Shown: positions 16,894 through 26,403 of the stretch, one piece after another
How positions within the stretch are numbered: the stretch's first letter is position 1
Layout: each line of letters starts with the position of its first letter
Origin: Vulcanisaeta souniana JCM 11219
Lineage (GTDB): Archaea > Thermoproteota > Thermoprotei > Thermoproteales > Thermocladiaceae
DNA length: 64,000 bases
Assembly (NCBI RefSeq): GCF_026000775.1
Contig: NZ_AP026830.1
Location: 310,001 to 374,000, forward strand
Reading direction: 5' to 3'
Program-made: the position numbers and the translations under genes
The notes under the pieces: generated by a model
The model's input: the letters and a program-made list of their open reading frames with translations, nothing else
Told to the model about the DNA's origin: nothing
Databases searched by the model: none

Positions 16894-17940
16894 ATGGTAA
16901 TTAGAATCGGGCTAATGGGCTATGGAACAATTGGGAAGAGGGTTGCCGATGCGGTAATGGCGATGGACGACATGGAACTCGTTGGCGTTATTAAACAAAC
17001 ACCGGATTATGAGAGCGAGGTTGCAATCAACAAGGGCATAAGGCTATACACCTATGACGATAAGATCAGCAAGTTTGAAAAACTGGGTATTAAGGTTGCG
17101 GGTACTGTTAATGATTTGATCAAGAGTGTTGATGTGATGATAGACGCCACGCCTGATGGAGTTGGCGCAGAGAATAAGGTGAAGATCTATGAACCAATGG
17201 GGCTCAGGGCAGTATTTCAGGGCGGTGAGGAGGCTGAGGTTGCTGACGTAAGTTTTAATGCGCTTGCTAATTACGATATGGCCATTGGGAGAAGGTTTGT
17301 TAGGGTCGTTAGTTGCAACACAACAGCCCTATCGAGGTTGATAGGCGCCTTCCTGGTGCATGGCTATAGGATAAGGAGGGTTAGGGCTTATTTGGTTAGG
17401 AGGGGTGCCGACCCAAGGGAGTTTAAGAAGGGGCCCATTAATGACGTTGTTTTTAACCCAGCAACCGTACCTAGTCATCATGGTCCGGACGTCATGACTG
17501 TAATACCAACAGTGGACGTAGTGACCATGGCGGTTGCAGTACCGACAACAATGATGCACCTACACATGGTGAACATGGAGTTTGATGGGCAAATAACCAG
17601 GGGTGAGGCTGTGAAGGTTCTCGAGGAAACACCTAGGGTATTACTGTTCAACACGGCATTCAGGAAATTCGATTCATTGGCACAAATAATAGAGTGGGCT
17701 AGGGATATTGGTAGGCTTAGGGGTGATGTTATGGAGAATGCGGTCATAGAGGATTCAATAACAGTATTCCAAAATGAATTGTTCCTAATGCAGGGTGTTC
17801 ATCAGGAGAGTATTGTGGTTCCTGAGAATATTGATGCGGTGAGGGCTATGTTTAGGCTAACTGATAAGTGGTCCTCCATTAGGAAAACAGATAGTGCGCT
17901 TAACCTGGTTACAATGGGAAAGAATTACAACCTTACTTAG
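16894..17940 (+). CDS. gap: Glyceraldehyde-3-phosphate dehydrogenase, archaeal type (phosphorylating)
   Basis: A 348-residue archaeal GAPDH. The Rossmann motif is GYGTIGKRVADAV; the catalytic cysteine is in VSCNTTALSRL; RRGADPREFKKGPIN and VPSHHGPDV are conserved in archaeal type II enzymes. It reversibly converts glyceraldehyde 3-phosphate to 1,3-bisphosphoglycerate using NADP or NAD. It follows pgk directly and the pair makes a metabolic unit. Confidence 0.95.
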   Translation: MVIRIGLMGYGTIGKRVADAVMAMDDMELVGVIKQTPDYESEVAINKGIRLYTYDDKISKFEKLGIKVAGTVNDLIKSVDVMIDATPDGVGAENKVKIYEPMGLRAVFQGGEEAEVADVSFNALANYDMAIGRRFVRVVSCNTTALSRLIGAFLVHGYRIRRVRAYLVRRGADPREFKKGPINDVVFNPATVPSHHGPDVMTVIPTVDVVTMAVAVPTTMMHLHMVNMEFDGQITRGEAVKVLEETPRVLLFNTAFRKFDSLAQIIEWARDIGRLRGDVMENAVIEDSITVFQNELFLMQGVHQESIVVPENIDAVRAMFRLTDKWSSIRKTDSALNLVTMGKNYNLT

Positions 17941-17995
17941 GTTATGAGCCGGTTTTAAGTTTTTAAGCCTAAGTTAACACATTACGGTGTATAAT

Positions 17996-19048
17996 ATGGA
18001 TGTAGAACTACTGAGTAGATTATCCATGGAAATAGGTCCCTCGGGCTTTGAGGACAGGGTTAGGAGGACCATTAAGGAGTCTGTGAGTAACTATGCAGAT
18101 GAGGTTACAGTTGATAATTTGGGCAACCTAATTGCCAGGGTAGGTAATGGTTCATTTAGGGTACTAGTTAGTGCGCACATGGATGAGGTCGGGGTCATGA
18201 TTTCTCACATTGATCAAAGGGGTTTCCTGAGGATAGTACCGATAGGCGGCTTGGACCCCTGGGTTTTTTTAGATAAGGAGTTGGTGTTTATGGGTAGGAA
18301 TGGGGATGTCGTTGGTGTTGTCGGTGTTGATCCTCCACATCTACGTAGGGAAAAACCACCATCAAAATTTGAGGAGTTATATGTTGACGTGGGTTTCAGT
18401 AATAGGGATGAGGCGTTAAAGAGTGGTTTAATTCCAGGTTCTTCAGGTACCTTCGTGGGTGATTTCAGACAGAGGGGTTCCGTGGCAATTGGTAAGGCCT
18501 TTGATAATAGGGTTGGCTGTACCGCGCTGATAGACACCCTGAGGAATATTAAGAGCAAGATCAGTGGTGATGTATCCATATACTTTGCGTGGAATACCCA
18601 GGAGGAGGTTGGTCTCAGGGGTATAAATGCAGTGGTTAATCAGGTAAATCCACACTTGGCCTTTATTGTTGAGACCACGGTTGCCGCTGATGTCCCCACC
18701 AGTAGTGAGGAGTTATGGATTACGAGGATTGGCGGTGGGGTAGCACTTAGGGCCTTTGACAGGTCTATGATAGCTAATCCCAGGTTATTGTCGGCGGCGC
18801 TGGAGTTGGCGGAGTCCAATGGCATTAAGTATCAACTGCAGGTTAATCCCTATGGTGGTACAGATGCAGGCGTGGTTCATATCCACGGCACCGGCGTACC
18901 GTCACTGGTATTATCAACACCAGCCAGATACATACACTCGCCGGCATCGTTAATAAGCATAGATGATTTAAGGCAAGTAGAGGCGCTACTAACCGCGTTA
19001 CTACTGAATCTTGACCTGATTAGGAATAGTGCGAATAGTGAAGGGTGA
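17996..19048 (+). CDS. M42-family aminopeptidase (deblocking/glutamyl aminopeptidase type)
   Basis: A metallopeptidase of about 350 residues. Metal ligands and catalytic residues appear in SAHMDEVGVMI, FDNRVG, WNTQEEVGLRG, ET after AFIVE, and THH-like YGGTDAGVVHIHGTGVPS. M42 enzymes are tetrahedral dodecamers that trim peptides in the cytoplasm. ATG 17996 is used; GTG 17987 would add three residues. Two TATA-like runs (TTTTAAG) occur about 30-45 bases upstream. The stop overlaps the next gene's start. Confidence 0.9.
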   Translation: MDVELLSRLSMEIGPSGFEDRVRRTIKESVSNYADEVTVDNLGNLIARVGNGSFRVLVSAHMDEVGVMISHIDQRGFLRIVPIGGLDPWVFLDKELVFMGRNGDVVGVVGVDPPHLRREKPPSKFEELYVDVGFSNRDEALKSGLIPGSSGTFVGDFRQRGSVAIGKAFDNRVGCTALIDTLRNIKSKISGDVSIYFAWNTQEEVGLRGINAVVNQVNPHLAFIVETTVAADVPTSSEELWITRIGGGVALRAFDRSMIANPRLLSAALELAESNGIKYQLQVNPYGGTDAGVVHIHGTGVPSLVLSTPARYIHSPASLISIDDLRQVEALLTALLLNLDLIRNSANSEG

Positions 19049-19500
19049 TGGAAACAAAGCGAATAATGACATTAATAAGCAAGGAGCAGGCCGTTGTTGG
19101 TAAAACCTTTAGACTATACTCAATACCCGATGAGTGTAGACGATGTAAGTTATTCAATCTATGCGTGTCAAGACTTAAGCCAGGTAGGGTGTATAGGGTC
19201 GTTGATGTTAAGCATGTAGGTTTGCCGCAGACCAACAAGTGCCTCTTGACGGGTGAGGAGATGGTTCCAATAATTGTCGAAGAACTACCATTAATTATTC
19301 CTGTGCCCGCAAAGTTATTTATTGAGGGGGTAGTAATAACTTACACCAAGTCAGATATTGTGTGCGATAATGCAAAGAAGTATTTGCCAAATGAGCAAGT
19401 GCTTAAGGAAGGCACCAGGGTAAAGATCGTTAGGGAGACCGGCAGGGTAAAATGCGATAATGAGAATTACGTATTGGCAGAGGTCGTACCACTCGATTAA
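19048..19500 (+). CDS. UPF0179 family cysteine-rich protein
   Basis: A 150-residue protein of the archaeal UPF0179 family. It has a four-cysteine cluster in CRRCKLFNLCVSRL with a later Cys near TNKCLLTGEE, and two Cys near the end (IVCDNA, VKCDNE), possibly zinc or Fe-S ligands. The function is not known. Its ATG overlaps the M42 peptidase stop (GTGATG), so they are co-transcribed. Confidence 0.85.
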   Translation: METKRIMTLISKEQAVVGKTFRLYSIPDECRRCKLFNLCVSRLKPGRVYRVVDVKHVGLPQTNKCLLTGEEMVPIIVEELPLIIPVPAKLFIEGVVITYTKSDIVCDNAKKYLPNEQVLKEGTRVKIVRETGRVKCDNENYVLAEVVPLD

Positions 19501-19532
19501 TACGCACTCATTAAAGCATTATTATATTAAAG

Positions 19533-19985
19533 CTATGCAAGCATTGAGAATGCCTCCGGTGTATATACGAAATCCTGTGGCAACTTACCTACACGCTTAT
19601 AGTACTTCACTAACCTATAGATCTTTGACTCGACTAGGTTTAACCCCCTCTTTGCGCTTAAGTCCTTGGGGTGTTCCTCAAGGTGTTTCCTGATCCTTAC
19701 GGCTCTCCTGATCGTGTTCATAAGGTCCTCAGGGATTTGTGGAGCTAAGCCGTGTTCCTCAAGGATCTTCGTTATTGTCTTACCAAGGACAGGCTTTATG
19801 AGTGGTATTCCATACTGATCCCTAAGTATTATGCCGATCATTGATGGCGAGAAACCCCTCTTAGCCAACTCAATGACTAGTTGTTCAACCTCCTCCTGCG
19901 TGTATGAAACCCATGAAGGTGTTACCTTAGATACAGGCCTTGTACTTGCACTCCTACCTCGCTTATGCCTACTACGGTGAGGCAC
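19533..19985 (-). CDS. rps15: 30S ribosomal protein S15 (uS15)
   Basis: A 150-residue archaeal/eukaryotic-type uS15. The start [17 protein letters not shown] is typical, then [21 protein letters not shown], the archaeal N-terminal extension, followed by the core with [20 protein letters not shown]. It binds 16S rRNA early in small-subunit assembly. In many archaea rps15 lies beside the RecJ/Cdc45 gene; here it is about 5.5 kb away and on the other strand. Confidence 0.95.
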   Translation of the reverse strand: MPHRSRHKRGRSASTRPVSKVTPSWVSYTQEEVEQLVIELAKRGFSPSMIGIILRDQYGIPLIKPVLGKTITKILEEHGLAPQIPEDLMNTIRRAVRIRKHLEEHPKDLSAKRGLNLVESKIYRLVKYYKRVGKLPQDFVYTPEAFSMLA

Positions 19986-20043
19986 GCCTAACGATACTAA
20001 GAGAACTTTTAAAGCTTATTTATTCGTAAAGGAACGAAATCCC

Positions 20044-20715
20044 TCATCTAACGGAGTACCTAACCATCTTCCTCACTTTATTGACAATTGCTTTAACCCT
20101 ACCCGTTAACTCAAACCCTAGGACGCTCTCATAACCACTAAGGAATTCTGCGAATAGAAAATGGCTTTGGTCCTTACGTAAAGCTTCGAGTGATCTCAGG
20201 GTTACATTGAGATCAAGAGCCAACTTATATAGCATTCTAACGTCCTGTATCGTAGGTGCCCTGCCCAGGGTCTCCGACAAGCCAAAGTCTATGATATATA
20301 GCTTGTCCCCAACAATTAATACATTAGCTGGAGTTGGGTCTCCATGCACTATGCCATTTCTGTGCAATACACCTATGTAACTACCCATTGTCCTTATGTA
20401 ACTAATAATGGCGGCATTGAAGCCATTACTGCTGCTCATCAATAACCTAACCAGAGGAACCCCATTAAGGTACTCCATCCTAATTCTCATATTAACTGGG
20501 TCGACATCATAAATCCTAGGTACGTGTATCCCTAGCTCTCTGGCCCTTATCATGGCCCTGGTTTCATTAATAGTCCTTGACCTACGAATATAATTATCGA
20601 ATTCGACCCTCCTGTAACCTTTAGGCAATCTCTCCTTAACGAGAACAGTTAATCCCAGCCAATCCTCCAGATATAGCACGGCCTCCGCTCCAATAGCAAT
20701 TATCTTACGATTCAC
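20044..20715 (-). CDS. bud32: KEOPS complex kinase/ATPase Bud32
   Basis: A 223-residue minimal protein kinase of the Bud32/PRPK type. It has GAEAVLYLEDW in place of a glycine loop, the invariant Lys region KERLPKGYR, the catalytic loop HGDPTPANVL and the metal loop IIDFGLSE. It acts as an ATPase that drives t6A formation by Kae1. As usual for Bud32, it lacks the large kinase substrate lobe elements. It stands alone, apart from kae1, but pcc1 is in the same region. Confidence 0.9.
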   Translation of the reverse strand: MNRKIIAIGAEAVLYLEDWLGLTVLVKERLPKGYRRVEFDNYIRRSRTINETRAMIRARELGIHVPRIYDVDPVNMRIRMEYLNGVPLVRLLMSSSNGFNAAIISYIRTMGSYIGVLHRNGIVHGDPTPANVLIVGDKLYIIDFGLSETLGRAPTIQDVRMLYKLALDLNVTLRSLEALRKDQSHFLFAEFLSGYESVLGFELTGRVKAIVNKVRKMVRYSVR

Positions 20716-20768
20716 TGAAATTAAGGAATGAGGTTTTAGGGTTAAATAATTTTTACATTAATTAAGAA

Positions 20769-22802
20769 TTATTGGGTCGCCTTGGTTTCCTGGGATTTAA
20801 TGAGTGATAACTTCACGATCTCCGATATATCCAGTACCTTTACCTTATCCTCCGCACCCTTGATCCTGGCCGCATCAGTGAGCATTGCATTGCAGAATGG
20901 ACATAGCGTGACTATTGTTTGGGCGCCAGTCTCCATTAACTGCTCAAGCCTTATGTGACTAATCCTCTTTTTCTCGGGCACGTCATACCAGTAATTGGCA
21001 CCACCAGCTCCGCAACAGAAGGTTTGCGTACCGTGGTACTTCGTCTCCTTTAACTCACCAAGCTTCACGACAATGTTTCTCTGGGGATCAACAACGCCAT
21101 TGTGTCTGGCTAGGTAACATGGATCATGTATAGTAAAGATAGTATTATCCTTATTTATTCTTATCTTACCCTCATTAATTAACTGCTCCAGGAACTCTGA
21201 ATGATGCATTACCTTTATGTTATTCATCCAAGGATCCACCTTCGAGTATTCATTCTTGAAGGTGTTATAGCCGTGCGGGCAGATCGTTATTATTTTCTTC
21301 ACGTTATACTTCCTGAACAGCTCAATATTACTAAGTGCTAGTTCCTGGAACCTGCTCTCTTCACCGAGCCTCCTTGCTGGGTCACCGCAGCAAGTCTCCT
21401 CATCACCAAGTACGGCTATCTTGTCCAGGAGACCCGCCTCTCTCAATATCTCAATCAAGGATTTTATTATATCCCTAGACCTATTGTCAAAGCTACCCAT
21501 GCAGCCAACCCAGAGCAGGTACTCAAAGTCTGGGTTCTCCTGGACAGTCTTGACGCCCAGTTCCTTCAACCAATCATGCCTACCGTAATTAGACATGCCC
21601 ATTGAATTATTGTACTGGGATAGGTTGAGCAATAGGCTTGACTTCTTTTGGTCTATCCTCATGTTAACCATGACCAAGTACCTCCTCATGTCAAGTATGT
21701 AGTCGACATGCCTTATGTAGACGGGGCACGTATTCATGCATGCGCCGCATGTTGTGCATGCCCATAATTCGTCATCAGCAATGGAGCCATCAATTAACTT
21801 GTTCTCATTATTATTATAAAGCCCGTGCTTTATCTTCGTCACTATCATCATGGGTGATAGGGGTCTACCCGCGGCATATGCGGGGCAAGCGTCTTGGCAC
21901 CTAAAGCAGTTCGTGCATGCCATAGCCTCTAGTTTGCTTAACTTCGGTATTTCCCCTACATCTGAGAAACCCACCTTTAGTTCAGTCGCGGAATCTGCTG
22001 TTAATTCCTTCAGATCAAAGGGTTTGTTCAACTCGCCGAGGGGCCTGCCGTAATTAATTATGTAATTGTAAAGCCCTAGTAGTGAGTGGAAGATTGCCGT
22101 GAGTGGTATTATTGCTATTAATAGCAGTGCCAGTGGGAAATGCGTGTAGTAAATCGCCACGTACAGAGCACTTGATGAACTAATTGGCGATAGTATTAGG
22201 GCGTTCGGCATGAACATCCAATAACTCCAAAGATCCATGTGAATGAACCTATAGCTCTCGATTATAGCCCCGCTCACGGCTAGGTACATGAAGCCAGCAA
22301 GAAATAATATGTTTGCGTAGTACTCACTCTTTGTGTATAGTTCCTTCCTGCCTAGAACCCTGTATATACCTAGGGCAGAGCCTATGAAGAGGACCCAGGC
22401 AGTTATGTCCATTACTAGGCTATAGCCCAGGAAGAAGTACCCGCAAAAGATCTCTTTACCGGTAAATATACCTATGTATTGATTGGCGGCCACTATTAAT
22501 GTGCCTATTAATGATAATAATAATGCATATAGTATCATTAAATGAGCTATTGCTCCAGTACCTTCGTACTTCGTGAAACGCCTGTGAGTAGCGAGATCCC
22601 AGAGAAACGGTATCCATGCCCTATAGCCCTTTAGCAGTATTAATATGAATTCCCAAAGTCCAATGCCATACTTATTCAACCTTATCTTAAGAAAATAGAA
22701 AAACAATATAACGGATAATGCTGCTAGGCCATATACGGAAACCATAGATGGTAATCTAGGTAGACCAAAATACTCTGCATAACACACATAGGATAAGTCC
22801 AT
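20769..22802 (-). CDS. Membrane Fe-S oxidoreductase, candidate ETF:quinone oxidoreductase (EMO/HdrD-like)
   Basis: About 677 residues. The N-terminal ~260 residues hold about six membrane helices resembling the heme-b NarI/HdrE domain. Next come two [4Fe-4S] motifs, CTNCFRCQDACP and CTTCGACMNTCP, then two CCG domains with CCGDPARRLG and CCGAGGANYW, as in HdrD and GlpC. This fusion next to etfAB is the signature of the ETF:(methyl)menaquinone oxidoreductase that moves electrons from acyl-CoA dehydrogenases to the quinone pool. ATG 22802 is preferred; a TATA-like TTTAAAAG lies ~28 bases upstream. etfA and etfB lie upstream on the same strand after a 180-base A/T-rich gap. Confidence 0.8.
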   Translation of the reverse strand: MDLSYVCYAEYFGLPRLPSMVSVYGLAALSVILFFYFLKIRLNKYGIGLWEFILILLKGYRAWIPFLWDLATHRRFTKYEGTGAIAHLMILYALLLSLIGTLIVAANQYIGIFTGKEIFCGYFFLGYSLVMDITAWVLFIGSALGIYRVLGRKELYTKSEYYANILFLAGFMYLAVSGAIIESYRFIHMDLWSYWMFMPNALILSPISSSSALYVAIYYTHFPLALLLIAIIPLTAIFHSLLGLYNYIINYGRPLGELNKPFDLKELTADSATELKVGFSDVGEIPKLSKLEAMACTNCFRCQDACPAYAAGRPLSPMMIVTKIKHGLYNNNENKLIDGSIADDELWACTTCGACMNTCPVYIRHVDYILDMRRYLVMVNMRIDQKKSSLLLNLSQYNNSMGMSNYGRHDWLKELGVKTVQENPDFEYLLWVGCMGSFDNRSRDIIKSLIEILREAGLLDKIAVLGDEETCCGDPARRLGEESRFQELALSNIELFRKYNVKKIITICPHGYNTFKNEYSKVDPWMNNIKVMHHSEFLEQLINEGKIRINKDNTIFTIHDPCYLARHNGVVDPQRNIVVKLGELKETKYHGTQTFCCGAGGANYWYDVPEKKRISHIRLEQLMETGAQTIVTLCPFCNAMLTDAARIKGAEDKVKVLDISEIVKLSLIKSQETKATQ

Positions 22803-22984
22803 CGAGTTGAACAAGCCATGATCTTTTAAAGCATTATTTTATTTTACTTTATATATTTTGTCTTTCCAATTAATATTAATAATTATAGAATATTTCCCAT
22901 TGATATTTAATAATATAATGCATAAAATATAATGAGGTAATTAATTATTAAAAATACTATTCCTAGAATTTAATTCCCCGTCAT

Positions 22985-23911
22985 TTATTTCTTAAGTATC
23001 TCACGAAGCTTCTTCGTTAGCGCCGGTACGAATTTATATAGGTCCTCAACAACACCATAATCACAGTTCTTGAAGAATGGTGCATTGGGATCACTATTTA
23101 TCACGACCACGGTCTTAGCCTCCATCATCCCGGCTAAGTGCTGTGGTTGCCCACTTATGCCTATTGCCATGTAGAGTTTTGGTCTTACCTTATGTCCGCT
23201 GAGTCCAACCCAATGATCTTCACTAAGCCACTTCAAATCCGCGGCTATTGGCCTTGAGCAACCAACCTCGGCCCCAAGAACCTCGGCTAACTCAAAGGCC
23301 AGCTTAAGATCCTCCTGTTTCTTGAAACCCCTACCCACCGAAACAATTAGTTCAGCGTCCTCGATCCTAACCTTACCCTTAGGCTTTTCCTCCGTAGAGA
23401 CAACCTTAACACCTGTAACAACCTTGGGTTGCAGAGACTCCGTAGACACTGTGGTGGCCTTCTCACTGGGCTTGAAACGTGCTGGTGGTGCAATTAGGAA
23501 TACCTTATCGCTTACCTTAACGGTAACCTGCGCCCTATTTCCAACACCATTATAAGTAACTTCAAATGCACTATCGCTTTGCTTCAGGTCTAATACATCA
23601 ACAATTACTGGGGCCAATAATTTCTGCGCTGATATTGGTATTGCGGTCTTGAAGAATTTACTTGCCGGGGCTATCACCACTGAGTAATTATTGGAGTTAA
23701 TGACACCAATAAGAGTCTCGGCGAATGAGGTCTCATCAACCTGCGCGGTGAGTAAGTATGCCTTGGTAACACCGTACTTACCCAACTGCGATGTATCACC
23801 AGTACCAAGCACTAGGTAGTGGATTTCTGGATTACCTACCTTCTGCGCCAGTCCTATTAATCCAGTGTCATTGATCGAACCTATTACGAGTACCTTGGTC
23901 ATGTTCATCAC
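22985..23911 (-). CDS. etfA: Electron transfer flavoprotein, alpha subunit
   Basis: A 308-residue ETF alpha. The N-terminal domain matches the adenine-nucleotide hydrolase-like fold, and the FAD domain shows ELIVSVGRGFKKQEDL, AEVLGAEVGCSRPIAADLKW, VGLSGHKVRPKLYMAIGISGQPQHLAG and VVINSDPNAPFF. It accepts electrons from dehydrogenases and passes them to the membrane oxidoreductase next door. It overlaps etfB by four bases. Starts at GTG 23911 or ATG 23908/23902 are all possible. Confidence 0.93.
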   Translation of the reverse strand: MMNMTKVLVIGSINDTGLIGLAQKVGNPEIHYLVLGTGDTSQLGKYGVTKAYLLTAQVDETSFAETLIGVINSNNYSVVIAPASKFFKTAIPISAQKLLAPVIVDVLDLKQSDSAFEVTYNGVGNRAQVTVKVSDKVFLIAPPARFKPSEKATTVSTESLQPKVVTGVKVVSTEEKPKGKVRIEDAELIVSVGRGFKKQEDLKLAFELAEVLGAEVGCSRPIAADLKWLSEDHWVGLSGHKVRPKLYMAIGISGQPQHLAGMMEAKTVVVINSDPNAPFFKNCDYGVVEDLYKFVPALTKKLREILKK

Positions 23912-24702
23912 CTCGGCGTTATAAGTCCTTCTTGAATAAGAGCCTGTGTTAATTTATCCACCTTCTCATCGACAGTCCCATCCTTAATTATCACGCCTTT
24001 TCTCTTGACCTGTATTGGCGCTATATTCACGATCTCGGCCAGTGACTTCATGGAAATACCGAGATCAGCAAGGCTCAACTTGTTTATGGGTTTCTTCATG
24101 GCTGCCCTTATTTGGAGTAGCGGCGGTATCCTAGGCACGTTTATCTCCCTAGTGACAGTGACCAGGGCTGGTAATTGGGCCTCCACGGTTTGTATTGCGT
24201 CCTCCAGGTCACGCTTAGCGGTCACCTTATTGCCTTCAACCCTCAATTCCCTAACAAAGGAAATAACAGGAATACCCAACTCAGCAGCTACTCTAGACCC
24301 GACCTGGCTTGTGTAGCCATCAATCGTGGCCTCACCGGCAATTATTAAGTCATAATTACCCAACTTCTTCACAGTAGCAGCTATAGCCTTTGCTGTTAAT
24401 AATTGATCACTATTGACTAGGGCATTGTCCACTATTAGGTAAGCCTCATCAGCGCCCATGGCCAGTGCCTCCCTCAATAAGCTCTCCGCCTCTTGTTGCC
24501 TCTTTGGTAATGGGCCGTACTTAAGCACGGCGATTACACGGGCTCTGCCACCAACCTTCTCCTTGATCCTAACCGCCTCCTCGACTGCGCTCCTGTCGAT
24601 ATCGCTGATCTTGAGCGGCGTGGCGTCGATGTCAACCTTCGACTCATTCATCCTTAGTTGCCCCGTATCGAGAGCCAGTTTTACAAGGGCTAATACCTCC
24701 AT
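23908..24702 (-). CDS. etfB: Electron transfer flavoprotein, beta subunit
   Basis: A 264-residue ETF beta with DLIIAGEATIDGYTSQVG and ALVTVTREINVPRIP, the conserved nucleotide-binding and interface segments. It heterodimerises with EtfA. It is the first gene of the etfB-etfA-EMO run on the minus strand. Whether this is a classical or bifurcating ETF cannot be told, but the neighbouring quinone oxidoreductase favours a role in acyl-CoA oxidation. Confidence 0.93.
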   Translation of the reverse strand: MEVLALVKLALDTGQLRMNESKVDIDATPLKISDIDRSAVEEAVRIKEKVGGRARVIAVLKYGPLPKRQQEAESLLREALAMGADEAYLIVDNALVNSDQLLTAKAIAATVKKLGNYDLIIAGEATIDGYTSQVGSRVAAELGIPVISFVRELRVEGNKVTAKRDLEDAIQTVEAQLPALVTVTREINVPRIPPLLQIRAAMKKPINKLSLADLGISMKSLAEIVNIAPIQVKRKGVIIKDGTVDEKVDKLTQALIQEGLITPR

Positions 24703-24793
24703 TGACTGGAGGCACTAACGCACGCTTTTTAGTATTACCTATTATTTAAGCTATATATTTGACTTTAGTAAGTCGTATATGGTCATGAGTAAT

Positions 24794-24803
24794 CCTTATA
24801 AGG
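24794..24803 (+). promoter_or_regulatory. TATA box of pheS
   Basis: The palindrome CCTTATAAGG is centred ~33 bases before the pheS ATG at 24832. The ATGs at 24822 and 24828 are out of frame and meet a stop at once. Confidence 0.5.
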
Positions 24804-24831
24804 AATGATATTCGCTGATCAATGTACATGA

Positions 24832-26403
24832 ATGAATGGGAATAGGGAGTTAATACTACCGCCGCAGGAATTCGACTTACTAAAGGTACTAAGAGATGTC
24901 AATGCGCCAATGAAGGTAGAGGAGGTGGCATCCAGATTGGGCACAGACGTGAACTCACTCATGAGAAGCATAGCAGAGTTAGAGAACCTGGGTTTAATAC
25001 TAACGAATAAGAGTACGAGAAGAATTATAGAATTGACAGAGGAAGGTAGGAAATATGTTGAGACTGGGCTTCCCGAGGTTAGGCTCGTAAAGGTACTACT
25101 AAGTTGTAAATGTAAACCGGGCATTAATGACATGCCCAACATAGCTAGGGAACACGGCATCTCATTATCGCTCAACGAAATTAACTACGCATTATCATCA
25201 CTAACCAAAATGGGCATTATCAGGGTTAGTAAGGGCATTATTGAATTGACCGCCGACAAAAACAAACTCACAGACATAAATAATAGGCAAGAGACGTTAA
25301 GCATTATCGGTAATGGGATCTTCGAAGACGAAGTGCCTGACAACGTAAGGCCTGTGGTACAGGAGTTCATGAGGAGGGGCATAGTCAAGGCTAAAGAGAG
25401 GAGCATTATCGAGTTAGTTATTACCGACAAAGCCCGCGAATTGTTAAGCAAGGGCTTAGTGAAGTCTGGTACCGTGATCACCGCATTAACCCCTGAACTC
25501 ATAACAAGCGGTAATTGGAGAAACTTTATCATAAAGAAATTCGACCTATCAATACCACCACCCCAGGCACCCATTGCGACCAAGCACTTCTTCGCGGAAT
25601 TCATTAAATTCGTTAAGGAAGTCTTTGTATCACTGGGTTTTGAGGAGGTTTATGGACCGCACATAGAGCTTGAGTTTTGGAACTTCGATGCATTGTTTCA
25701 AGCCCAGGATCATCCGGCTAGGGAAATACACGATACGTACTTCCTCAAATACCCAAGCACTGGTAAATTACTCGACAATGACTTAGTTAGTAGGGTTGCG
25801 CATACTCATGAGGATGGTTGGATAACGGGTTCGAGAGGCTGGGGCTATAAGTGGGACCCAGGTAGAGCAGTTAGGCTTGTGCTGAGGACGCAGACCACCT
25901 CGGTCTCCGTAAGGACCCTCCACGATCGTGGCGATGGTGAATATAGAGCATTCACCATAGATAGGGTATTTAGGCCCGAGATCCTTGATCCCAAGCACTC
26001 AATGGAATTCAACCAAGCCGATGGGATCGTCGTGGGCGAAAAACTAAGCTTCAAGCACCTACTCGGTGTCCTTGAGGCATTGGCTAGGGGCATGGGCATG
26101 AAAAAGGTGATGTTTAAACCAGCCTACTTCCCATTCACGAGCCCCTCTGCAGAGGGCTATGCATATCATGAGAAGCTTGGGTGGATTGAATTCGTTGGTT
26201 CAGGGATATTCAGACCAGAGGTGGTCATGCCCCTCGGAATTAGGAGGAGTAGGGTTCTGGCGTTCGGTATGGGGCTTGATAGGATCGCGATGATACTCAT
26301 GAACATTGAGGACATTAGGGACTTATTCTCCAGGGACTTGAATGCAATAAAGACTTACTGGTCTAATTACTCAAGGTTTGTTAATAACCTAACAAACCGT
26401 TGA
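24832..26403 (+). CDS. pheS: Phenylalanyl-tRNA synthetase, alpha subunit
   Basis: A 523-residue archaeal/eukaryotic-type alpha subunit. The N-terminal ~200 residues contain winged-helix DNA-binding-fold modules (APMKVEEVASRLGTD ...). The catalytic core shows motif 1 (FVSLGFEEVYGPHIELEFWNFDALFQ), motif 2 (TIDRVFRPE) and motif 3 (VLAFGMGLDRIAM). It charges tRNA(Phe) with the beta subunit, whose gene lies 17.5 kb away on the other strand. Its stop overlaps the next gene's TTG. Confidence 0.95.
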   Translation: MNGNRELILPPQEFDLLKVLRDVNAPMKVEEVASRLGTDVNSLMRSIAELENLGLILTNKSTRRIIELTEEGRKYVETGLPEVRLVKVLLSCKCKPGINDMPNIAREHGISLSLNEINYALSSLTKMGIIRVSKGIIELTADKNKLTDINNRQETLSIIGNGIFEDEVPDNVRPVVQEFMRRGIVKAKERSIIELVITDKARELLSKGLVKSGTVITALTPELITSGNWRNFIIKKFDLSIPPPQAPIATKHFFAEFIKFVKEVFVSLGFEEVYGPHIELEFWNFDALFQAQDHPAREIHDTYFLKYPSTGKLLDNDLVSRVAHTHEDGWITGSRGWGYKWDPGRAVRLVLRTQTTSVSVRTLHDRGDGEYRAFTIDRVFRPEILDPKHSMEFNQADGIVVGEKLSFKHLLGVLEALARGMGMKKVMFKPAYFPFTSPSAEGYAYHEKLGWIEFVGSGIFRPEVVMPLGIRRSRVLAFGMGLDRIAMILMNIEDIRDLFSRDLNAIKTYWSNYSRFVNNLTNR

